Below are positions 8,339-16,935 of a stretch of 43,134 bases of DNA, in pieces. Below the pieces are notes generated by a model. It worked only from the letters and a program-made list of their open reading frames with translations. It was not told the origin of the DNA and searched no databases. Position numbers and translations under genes: made by a program. This stretch comes from Clostridiales bacterium UBA5888. GTDB taxonomy: Bacteria > Bacillota > Clostridia > Oscillospirales > Oscillospiraceae. The stretch lies in contig DJEW01000036.1 of assembly GCA_002431965.1 (NCBI GenBank), forward strand, positions 1 through 43,134, read 5' to 3'. Position 1 is the first letter of the stretch; every line of letters begins with the position of its first letter.

Positions 8339-8923
8339 TTATATGCTCCTTCAACACCTTTATAAATTCTCTCAAAGCCTTGCCCCTGTGAGATATTGCG
8401 TTCTTTTCCTGATGCGTCAGCTCCGCCATGCTGCACTTCTGCCCCAGCGGGCGGAACACCGGGTCGTAGCCGAAGCCGTTAGCGCCGCGCGGGGCAGAGA
8501 GTATCTCCCCCTCGCACTCGCCGCGGCTTGCTAGCACCGTGCCGTCCGGCAGCGTGCAGCAGATGCAGCAGACGAAGCGCGCAGATCTGTTCTTCTCGCC
8601 GCCGAGCTTTGAAAGGAGATAGCCGCAGCGCTCGGCGTCGGTCGCGTCGTGTCCCGGACCGTAACGGGCGGAGTACACCCCCGGCTCGCCGCAGAGCGCG
8701 TCCACCATCAGTCCGGAATCGTCCGCCACGGCGGCGCAGCCTGTCGCGGCGGTGACGGCGGAGGCCTTGAGCCAGGCATTTTCCTCAAAGGTCGTGCCTG
8801 TTTCGTCCACCTCGAAGTCACAGCCGGCATCGCGCTGGCTGATAAGCTCTATATCCATGCCCGCCGTAAGCTCGCGGAATTCGCGCAGCTTGTTTGCATT
8901 ATTGCTTGCAAGTATCAGTTTCA

Positions 8924-8927
<4 letters not shown>
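8322..8927 (-). CDS. rdgB: RdgB/HAM1 family XTP/dITP diphosphatase
   Basis: This 201-residue protein hydrolyses non-canonical purine nucleoside triphosphates (dITP, XTP) to monophosphates, keeping them out of DNA and RNA. The family motifs are in order: LASNNANKLREFREL near the N-terminus, the metal-binding AVADDSGLMVDAL, the GVYSARYGP loop, GFGYDPVFRP and SHRGKALREF at the end. The start overlaps the ftsY stop (ATGA), with a second ATG right behind; either could be used. Confidence 0.96.
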
Positions 8928-9829
<902 letters not shown>

Positions 9830-9833
9830 GTAT

Positions 9834-12800
9834 TTACTCCTCTATCGTTTTCTGCGCCGTCTCAAGGTCAAGCTCAATTACCGTGGACACGCCCTTTTCC
9901 TGCATGGTCACGCCGTAGAGCATATCCGCCTCCTCCATCGTGCCGCGCCGATGCGTGATGACAAGGAACTGCGTCTTGCCGGACATACGGCGCATATACT
10001 GCGCGTAGCGGTTGACATTTGCCTCGTCCAGCGCCGCCTCTATCTCGTCCATGACGCAAAACGGCGTTGGGCGCACCTTGAGGATGGCAAAGTACAGCGC
10101 AATGGCGACAAACGCCATTTCCCCGCCGGACATGAGGCTGATGTTGGAAAGCGCCTTTCCGGGCGGCTGCACCTTGATGTCGATGCCGCAGTTGAGCACG
10201 TCGTTCTCGTCCTCAAGGATGAGCGCCGCCTTGCCGCCGCCGAAAAGCTCCAGAAACGTCTGGCGGAAGCATTCGTCGATCTCTTTGAAGCGTGCGGTGA
10301 ACACGCTTTTCATCTCGCCCGTTATATCGTTGATGATGCCAAGAAGCTCGCTTTTTGCCCTGTCAACGTCGTCGCGCTGACCGGCAAGGAATTCATAGCG
10401 TGTGTTCACGCGCTCATACTCGTCTATCGCGCCTATGTTCGGGCTGCCGAGGGCGCTTATCTCGCGCCGCAGCTCGCCGATGGCGCGGTTTGCCTTCTGC
10501 AGATTCGGCACTTCCTGGCGCAGGGCGTTCGCCGCGCTGTGGCTGAGCTCATAGTTATCCCAGAGCTTATCAAGGATGCTCTTTTCCTCCATATCCGCGG
10601 CGAGCTTCTTCTGCTCGATGCGGGCGCTGCGGCGCTCAAGGTCGAGAATGTCAGAATTGCGCTGCTGGGCGTTTTTGTCGTTCTGGGTGCGCTTGCCCTC
10701 AAGCTCAAGCTTGCCGGCGGATATATCGGCGATCTCCGCTCGTATGGCGGCAGAGCGCTCGTTTATCGCGGCGAGCTGCCGCTCCTTTTCCGTCCGTTGG
10801 GCGTGCAGCTGCTCTATACGCCGCTCGTGCGTGCCGGCAAGCGCGCGGCGCGCCTCGCTGTCGCCGGTGAGGCTTTGCAGCAGCGCCCTGAGCTGCCCGC
10901 AGGAGCTTTCCGTGGCGCGCTGCTCCGCCTCGAATGAGGACTGGCGGCTTTTCAGCTCGGTCTGATCCTCCAGCGCCATATCCAGCTGATAGCGCACGGA
11001 TGAGAGCGAGGATTTTGCCCGCTCCAGCTCCGCGGCGCACTCCTTTTCCTGCTCGATAAGCCTGGCGCGCTGTTTTTTCAGCTTTTCCAGCTCATTGGCG
11101 CGCGAGAGAATGCCGCTGCCGCGCGCGGCGCTGCCGCCTGTCATCGAGCCGCCGGCGTTTATAAGCTGCCCGTCGAGCGTGACGATGCGCAGGGTGTTGC
11201 CGCTCTGCTTTGACATGCGCACGGCGTCCGCCAGCGTCTCCGCCACAACGGTGCGCCCAAGAAGATTTGCAAAAACGCTCTTGTATTTATCGTCAAAGCG
11301 TGCCAGCTCATAGGCGACGCCCACAAAGCCGGGATCGCGCTCGGGCGCATTCTGGATGACCGTGCCGCGTATCGCGTCAAGCGGCAAAAACGTCGCCCGC
11401 CCGGCATCCGCACGTTTGAGCATCTCAATGGCGCTGCGTCCGTCGTTCTGCGTATCGACGACAATGTTCTGCGCCGCGCCGCCGAGCGCGGTCTCTATGG
11501 CAAGGGCGCACTCCGCGTCCGCGCGCACAAGGTTTGCAACCGGACCGTGCACGCCGCGCAGATTGCCGCGCGACGCTTCGCGCATGACGGTCTTTACCGC
11601 CTTGGAGTAGCCCTCAAAGTCCTTTTCCATCTCCGTGAGCATTGCGATGCGCGAATCCATGCTGCGCGCGTCGATTTGGAGCTTTGTGGCGCGCTCTGTC
11701 GCGTTAGAAAGCGCGTCCTCACGGCTTTTGAGCTTCATGCGGCAGCCGTCAAGCACGTTCGCGTTGGAGCGCTGCTCCTCCGCGAGGGAGGAAAGCTCCT
11801 GCCTCAGCTCAGCCACGCGCGCCTCGGCGTCGTTGATGCGCTGCTGTATCTCGCCGACGCGGCTCTCCTGCTCGGCAAGCTCGCGCAGGGTGCGCTCGCG
11901 GCTTTCAATGCTGCTTTCAATATTCGCCTTTATAGCTGCAAGCCCCGCCTCGCACTCGGACGCCGCCGCCTCGCTTGCAGAAAGGCGCTCGCGCGCACGC
12001 TCGCTCTCCACATCCTTCTGATGCATGCGCTCAAGGATGCTGTCGGAGGAGGCGTAAAGCGCCTCAAGCTCGTGTCTGGCGCGCTCAAGCTCGCCTTTGA
12101 CCTGATCATACTCGGCGTTGACCGCATCGGCGTCGGCGCGGAGCTTATCCAGCGTCGTCATCCACACGGAGATTTCCTGAATTCTCAGCTCGTCGCGCAG
12201 CTTCAGATAGCGTTTTGCGGTCTCCGCCTGCTTTTTCAGCGGTCCGACCTGCATCTCCAGCTCTTCTATCTTATCGTTGATGCGCAGAAGGTTTTCCTCG
12301 GTCTTTGCAAGCTTGCTTTCCGCTTCCTCCTTGCGGTAGCGGTAGCGCGATATGCCCGCCGCCTCTTCAAATATCTCGCGCCGGTCGGCGCTCTTTGAGG
12401 AGACGATGTCGGCGATCCTGCCCTGGCCGATGATGGAATAGCCGTCGCGCCCAAGCCCCGTGTCCATAAGGAGGCTGTTGATGTCCTTGAGACGGACGGG
12501 CTGCCTGTTGATATAATATTCGCTGTCTCCGCTGCGGTAATAGCGGCGGGTGAGCATGATCTCGCTGCTGTCGCTGTCGAAGATGCGGGCGGAGTTGTCG
12601 ATGATGAGGCTGACCTGCGCAAAGCCCAGCGCGCCGCGCTTTTCGGTGCCGCCGAAGATAACGTCCTCCATCTTGCTGCCGCGCAGCGCTTTTGTGCGCT
12701 GCTCGCCCATGACCCAGAGGATAGCGTCGGATATGTTCGACTTGCCCGAGCCGTTCGGACCGACAATCGCGGTTATGTCCTTTTCAAATGTGAGACGGGT

Positions 12801-12851
12801 CTTGTCCGCGAAGGACTTGAACCCCTGTATCTCCAATGCTTTTAAATACAA
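9834..12851 (-). CDS. smc: Chromosome partition protein SMC, short-armed
   Basis: This is a condensin ATPase of about 1005 residues that organises the chromosome with ScpA and ScpB. The N-terminal head has Walker A GPNGSGKSN (31-39); coiled coil runs from about 170 to 410; the hinge lies at about 412-578 (FEGYSKAVKTVM to GGSMTGGS); the return coil follows. The C-terminal head has the signature SGGEMAFVAIAL and Walker B FCVMDEIEAALD. The start is TTG 12851, behind GAGGT, giving MYLKALEIQGFKSFADKT, which matches the family N-terminus; the open frame upstream adds 13 residues from another TTG without support. In Bacillus subtilis SMC (1186 residues) the hinge begins roughly 85 residues later, so both arms are shorter here by a similar amount. 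Confidence 0.96.
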   Translation of the reverse strand: MYLKALEIQGFKSFADKTRLTFEKDITAIVGPNGSGKSNISDAILWVMGEQRTKALRGSKMEDVIFGGTEKRGALGFAQVSLIIDNSARIFDSDSSEIMLTRRYYRSGDSEYYINRQPVRLKDINSLLMDTGLGRDGYSIIGQGRIADIVSSKSADRREIFEEAAGISRYRYRKEEAESKLAKTEENLLRINDKIEELEMQVGPLKKQAETAKRYLKLRDELRIQEISVWMTTLDKLRADADAVNAEYDQVKGELERARHELEALYASSDSILERMHQKDVESERARERLSASEAAASECEAGLAAIKANIESSIESRERTLRELAEQESRVGEIQQRINDAEARVAELRQELSSLAEEQRSNANVLDGCRMKLKSREDALSNATERATKLQIDARSMDSRIAMLTEMEKDFEGYSKAVKTVMREASRGNLRGVHGPVANLVRADAECALAIETALGGAAQNIVVDTQNDGRSAIEMLKRADAGRATFLPLDAIRGTVIQNAPERDPGFVGVAYELARFDDKYKSVFANLLGRTVVAETLADAVRMSKQSGNTLRIVTLDGQLINAGGSMTGGSAARGSGILSRANELEKLKKQRARLIEQEKECAAELERAKSSLSSVRYQLDMALEDQTELKSRQSSFEAEQRATESSCGQLRALLQSLTGDSEARRALAGTHERRIEQLHAQRTEKERQLAAINERSAAIRAEIADISAGKLELEGKRTQNDKNAQQRNSDILDLERRSARIEQKKLAADMEEKSILDKLWDNYELSHSAANALRQEVPNLQKANRAIGELRREISALGSPNIGAIDEYERVNTRYEFLAGQRDDVDRAKSELLGIINDITGEMKSVFTARFKEIDECFRQTFLELFGGGKAALILEDENDVLNCGIDIKVQPPGKALSNISLMSGGEMAFVAIALYFAILKVRPTPFCVMDEIEAALDEANVNRYAQYMRRMSGKTQFLVITHRRGTMEEADMLYGVTMQEKGVSTVIELDLETAQKTIEE

Positions 12852-12899
12852 ATGATTGACCTCAACTATTAAAATATCCTTTTCGAACAAGATATTATA

Positions 12900-13934
12900 C
12901 TATACTTTTTCATCCTTTTCAACGGATAGCACGGCGATTTCGCCGTCATTGAGCGCCGCAGGGCGTATTTTCAGCGATTTGATGCGAAAACGCGCGGCAA
13001 GCCAGTCAACATTTCGTCTGTGCTGTCCAATCATCTGGCTGAGCTTTGCGGCGCTTACACCGAGCGTAACCGCACTGCCCGGCGCGATATTCGCCCCGGC
13101 AAGAAGCGTCTCCGCCCGCTCGCGCATTATGCGGCTGCGCACAAGCTCGCCCAGCGCGGGATGGTACGCCCCTCCCGCCGCCGCGCCGCCGGACAGCTCC
13201 TCCGTCGGGTTGAGACCCAGGCGGATGATGGGTATGCCTGCGCTTTCAAAGAGCGGCACTATCCGCGCGCAGTATTCCACCGCATCCTCCACGGTGTGCT
13301 CCCTGTACCGTCCCGCCTGCCAGAGGTCATAGAGCGCCGTATCGCGCACGATGACCGTGGGGTAGATGCGCACGCCGTCCGGCGCGAGGGCAATGATGCG
13401 CTGCGCGGTATCCACACACCTCTCCGGCGTGTCGCCGGGAAGCCCCGTCATCATCTGCAATATGAGCCGGAAGCCCGCCGCTCGTATCATGCGCGAGGCA
13501 TTCTCCACATCCGCAGCGGTATGCCCGCGTCCGGAGAGCGCGAGCACCTCGTCGCACATCGACTGCGCGCCAAGCTCTATCGTCTCCACGCCGTATTCAC
13601 TCAGCCGTGCAAGCACCGCGGCGTCTATCGCGTCCGGGCGGGTGGAAAGGCGCACCGCGTCTATCTCCCCTGCGTCGAGATGCCGCTTTGCCGCAGCGAG
13701 CAGCGCCGTCTGCTGCGGCACGGGGATGGCGGTGAAGCTGCCCCCGTAAAACGCCAATTGCCGCTTTGCCCCTGTGCGGGGCAAGGCGGCGGCTTGCTCT
13801 ATCGCTTTGTCAACATCGGCGGCGGCAGCGGGCACGGTGCTGCCGGATATTCTGCGCTGGTTGCAGAACACGCAGTCGTTCGGGCAGCCAAGATGCGGCA
13901 CGAACACCGGGATTATACTCTCCCGCGCGCTCAT
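12900..13934 (-). CDS. Radical SAM protein, Elp3-like
   Basis: This 344-residue protein has the radical SAM cluster motif in CPNDCVFCNQ (about residues 18-27: three Cys spaced C-x3-C-x2-C) that binds a 4Fe-4S cluster. It continues with the SAM barrel: LAFYGGSFTAIP, LSTRPDAID, ETIELGAQS and QMMTGLPGDTPE. These match the Elp3/YhcC-like group, but there is no GNAT acetyltransferase domain after the barrel, so it is not a full Elp3. This gene lies between rnc and smc in many Clostridia; its substrate is not established. The start overlaps the rnc stop (ATGA). A 48-base gap follows before smc. Confidence 0.9.
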   Translation of the reverse strand: MSARESIIPVFVPHLGCPNDCVFCNQRRISGSTVPAAAADVDKAIEQAAALPRTGAKRQLAFYGGSFTAIPVPQQTALLAAAKRHLDAGEIDAVRLSTRPDAIDAAVLARLSEYGVETIELGAQSMCDEVLALSGRGHTAADVENASRMIRAAGFRLILQMMTGLPGDTPERCVDTAQRIIALAPDGVRIYPTVIVRDTALYDLWQAGRYREHTVEDAVEYCARIVPLFESAGIPIIRLGLNPTEELSGGAAAGGAYHPALGELVRSRIMRERAETLLAGANIAPGSAVTLGVSAAKLSQMIGQHRRNVDWLAARFRIKSLKIRPAALNDGEIAVLSVEKDEKV

Positions 13935-14608
13935 GCCTTCATTCCCTCAAGCGCCTGACGCGCTGCCATCTGCTCCGCTTCTTTCTTCGTTTTCCCGCTG
14001 CCTTCGCCCGCGGCGACGCCGTTGATATAAACGCCGAAGCGGAACGTCTTGCAGTGGTCGGGACCGCTCTCCCCGATAAGCTCATAGCTGATGCGCTGAT
14101 CGCGCCTGCGCTGCACCAGCTCCTGCAGCCGCGTCTTATAATCGTCCGAGCAGTGCTGCTCCCCAAGCTCCGCGCGGGAGAGTATCTTCTCCATGATAAA
14201 GCGCCGGGACTCGGTCATGCTGCCGGTGTCGATATACATCGCGGCGATTATGGACTCCACCATATCGGCGAGGATGGAGGCGCGCTCACGCCCGCCGGTG
14301 TGCTCCTCCCCGCGCCCAAGGCGCATATACTGTCCCAGTCCCAGCTCAAGCGCCACACGGTGCAGACTCGCCTCGCACACAAGCTCCGCCCTCAATCGCG
14401 TCATGCGTCCCTCGGGAAGCTTCGGCTCGTGCCGGAAAAGAAAATCCGCCGTTATAACGCCGAGGATCGAATCGCCCAGAAACTCAAGCCGCTCATAGCT
14501 CTCCGCGCCGCCGTGTCGCTCGTTGGCATACGAGCTGTGCGTGAGCGCGGTGGTGAGCAGCGCTTTATTTTTAAAAGTATAGCCTATTCCGGCTTCAAGC
14601 TTGTCCAT
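13931..14608 (-). CDS. rnc: Ribonuclease III
   Basis: This 225-residue endonuclease cuts double-stranded RNA, including rRNA precursors and antisense duplexes. The catalytic signature ERLEFLGDS spans residues 39-47, and the second acidic pair is in ADMVESIIAAMY. The C-terminal 70 residues are a double-stranded RNA binding domain (DYKTRLQELVQ to GSGKTKKEAEQMAARQAL). The start ATG 14608 lies inside the plsX end (14-base overlap) behind AGAGGAAA. acpP, which often sits between plsX and rnc in Firmicutes, is absent. Confidence 0.97.
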   Translation of the reverse strand: MDKLEAGIGYTFKNKALLTTALTHSSYANERHGGAESYERLEFLGDSILGVITADFLFRHEPKLPEGRMTRLRAELVCEASLHRVALELGLGQYMRLGRGEEHTGGRERASILADMVESIIAAMYIDTGSMTESRRFIMEKILSRAELGEQHCSDDYKTRLQELVQRRRDQRISYELIGESGPDHCKTFRFGVYINGVAAGEGSGKTKKEAEQMAARQALEGMKA

Positions 14609-15623
14609 TTTCCTCTTCGCCCTTGATCTTCATGTATTCGATATTCGCGTTTATGTCAGCGATAAGTCCGGATTCGGCAAAGGCGATCGCCTGACGCACG
14701 GCGGCAAAGATGCACGCCGCATTGGACGACCCGTGAGCCTTCACAACGGGCTTGGATATGCCGATGAGCGCCGTGCCGCCGACCTCGTTGACGTCCATTG
14801 ATTTCTTCATTTCCTTCAGGTCGCCCTTCAGAATGGCGGCGGCGAGCTTGTTGACGGTGTTCTTGTAGAAAACGCCCTTGAGCGCGCCCATCATGAATTT
14901 TATCACGCCCTCCGTCGTTTTCAGCAGGACATTGCCCGTGAACCCGTCCGTCACGACGACCTCCGCCCTGCCCGCGAACACGTCCGTGCCCTCGACGTTG
15001 CCAATAAAGTTTATTCTTCCCTCGTCGCCCGCCTTTTTCAGCAGGGCAAACGCCTGATGCTGCAGCGCACCGCCCTTGGTGTCCTCCGTGCCGACATTGA
15101 GAAGCCCGACGCGCGGCGCTTCGCAGCGCATGAGCCTGCGCGCGTAAAAGCTGCCCATAAACGCGAATTGCAGCAGATACTCCGCCGTGCACTCCACATT
15201 CGCGCCGCAGTCGATGAGCATGACGCCGTGCTCTCCCGCGGGGAGGACCGGTGCGAGCGCCGCGCGGCGTATGCCGCGGATGCGCTTGACGGTGAGCGTT
15301 GCGCCGGTCAGAAGCGCGCCGGTGCTGCCCGCAGAGACGACGGCATCCCCCGCACCGTCGCGCAGGAGGTTGAGCGCCACCGCCATGGACGAGTCCTTCT
15401 TGCGGCGGACGGCGGTGCTGGGGTCGTCCTCCATGGTGACGATCTCCGACGCATTGACAACGTCTATATCATCGCACCCCTCGGCGGCAAGGCACTCGCG
15501 CACGCGCTGCTCGATGCCGACAAGCGTGATGTCCACGCCCAGCTCGCGCTTTGCGCGCACCGCGCCCTTTACGATCTCTTCCGGAGCGTTGTCGCCGCCC
15601 ATTGCGTCGATTATTATCCTCAC
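14595..15623 (-). CDS. plsX: Phosphate acyltransferase PlsX
   Basis: This 342-residue peripheral membrane enzyme converts acyl-ACP and phosphate to acyl-phosphate, the first step of phospholipid synthesis in Gram-positive bacteria. The family start IIIDAMGGDNAPEEIVKG and the inner motifs SAGSTGALL, LIDCGANVEC, LLNVGTEDTKG and VVTDGFTGNVLLK are present. Translation starts at GTG 15623, which overlaps the trmFO stop (GTGA) and follows AAGGAGG by 10 bases. The expected partner PlsY is not in this window. Confidence 0.97.
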   Translation of the reverse strand: MRIIIDAMGGDNAPEEIVKGAVRAKRELGVDITLVGIEQRVRECLAAEGCDDIDVVNASEIVTMEDDPSTAVRRKKDSSMAVALNLLRDGAGDAVVSAGSTGALLTGATLTVKRIRGIRRAALAPVLPAGEHGVMLIDCGANVECTAEYLLQFAFMGSFYARRLMRCEAPRVGLLNVGTEDTKGGALQHQAFALLKKAGDEGRINFIGNVEGTDVFAGRAEVVVTDGFTGNVLLKTTEGVIKFMMGALKGVFYKNTVNKLAAAILKGDLKEMKKSMDVNEVGGTALIGISKPVVKAHGSSNAACIFAAVRQAIAFAESGLIADINANIEYMKIKGEEENGQA

Positions 15624-16933
15624 AGCCTGAATACCTCCTTGGTCAGCAGTTTGTCTATTATCTCCAGCGAGCGCCGGGAGATCTCGGCGTTTTTGTTTCT
15701 CTTTCCCTTTACTCTGTACCCCAGCGGCGTGATAATGCCGAAGTTGATGTTCATCGGCTGGAAGTCTCCCACGCTGCCGCCGGAAATGTACTGCGCCAGC
15801 GCGCCTATCGCGGTCTCCTGCGGAAAGTCCACGCTCTCCATGCCAAGCACGCGCGCCGCAGTCTCTATCCCGACGAGCATGCCGGACGCCGCCGACTCCA
15901 CATAGCCCTCAACGCCGGTCATCTGTCCGGCAAAGCTTATCCGCTCATCGCCGCGCAGGCGGTAATACCTGTCAAGGAGCTTGGGACTGTTCAGATATGT
16001 ATTGCGGTGCATCACGCCGTAGCGGACAAACTCCGCGTCGTGCAGCGCGGGGATCATGGAGAAAACGCGCCTCTGCTCGCCCCAGGTGAGGTGCGTCTGG
16101 AAGCCGACGATGTTGTATATCGTTCCCTCGGCGTTGTCGCGCCGCAGCTGCACCACGGCGTAGTTCTCCCTGCCCGTGCGCGGGTCGATAAGCCCGACGG
16201 GCTTGAGCGGACCGTAACGCAGCGTGTCCACCCCCCGGCGCGCCATGACCTCCACCGGCATGCAGCCTTCGAACACGCCCGCATCGTCAAAGCCGTGAAC
16301 CTCCGCCTCCTTCGCGTGCACAAGCTCGTCCACGAAGGCAAGATATTCGTCTTTATCCATCGGACAGTTGACGTAGTCCGCCGTGCCCTTGTCATAGCGC
16401 GAGGCAAAAAACGCGCTGGACATATCCACGCTCTCCAGCGTAACGATTGGCGCGACGGCATCGTAAAAATGCAGATCGCTCTCCGGGCAGCGCGCGGCGA
16501 TCTTCTCCGCGATGGCATCGCTTGAAAGCGGACCTGTCGCAATGACGACCGTACCTTCGGGGATCTCCGTCGCTTCTGCGGATATAAGCTCAACATTTTC
16601 GCATGCTTTCAGCTTATCGGTGACATATCCTGAAAAGCCCTCTCTGTCCACGGCGAGCGCACCGCCCGCCGCGACGCGGTTTGCGTCGGCGCTTTCCATG
16701 ATGAGCGAGCCAAGACGGCGCATCTCCTCCTTCAGCAGCCCCACCGCGTTCGTCAGCTCGTCGCTGCGCAGGGAGTTGGAGCAGACAAGCTCCGCAAAAT
16801 ATTCGGATGTATGCGCCGGGGTCATCTTCGCGGGCTTCATCTCCACAAGGCGCACGCCGACGCCGCGCCTGGCAAGCTGCCATGCGCACTCGCTCCCGGC
16901 AAGCCCCGCGCCAAGGACAGTCACTTTTTCCAT
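15620..16933 (-). CDS. trmFO: tRNA (uracil-54-C5) methyltransferase, folate/FAD-dependent
   Basis: This 437-residue flavoenzyme methylates U54 in the T-loop of tRNAs using methylenetetrahydrofolate. The N-terminal FAD site is VLGAGLAGSECAWQLARRG (about 5-23). The conserved segment AELVCSNSLRSDELTNAVGLLKEEMRRLGS follows, with the nucleophilic Cys region, then YVNCPMDKDEYLAFVDEL and the C-terminal TPLGYRVKGKRNKNAEISRR. TrmFO replaces SAM-dependent TrmA in most Firmicutes. It sits 2 bases after the topA stop, a pairing common in Gram-positives. Confidence 0.97.
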   Translation of the reverse strand: MEKVTVLGAGLAGSECAWQLARRGVGVRLVEMKPAKMTPAHTSEYFAELVCSNSLRSDELTNAVGLLKEEMRRLGSLIMESADANRVAAGGALAVDREGFSGYVTDKLKACENVELISAEATEIPEGTVVIATGPLSSDAIAEKIAARCPESDLHFYDAVAPIVTLESVDMSSAFFASRYDKGTADYVNCPMDKDEYLAFVDELVHAKEAEVHGFDDAGVFEGCMPVEVMARRGVDTLRYGPLKPVGLIDPRTGRENYAVVQLRRDNAEGTIYNIVGFQTHLTWGEQRRVFSMIPALHDAEFVRYGVMHRNTYLNSPKLLDRYYRLRGDERISFAGQMTGVEGYVESAASGMLVGIETAARVLGMESVDFPQETAIGALAQYISGGSVGDFQPMNINFGIITPLGYRVKGKRNKNAEISRRSLEIIDKLLTKEVFRL

Positions 16934-16935
16934 TA

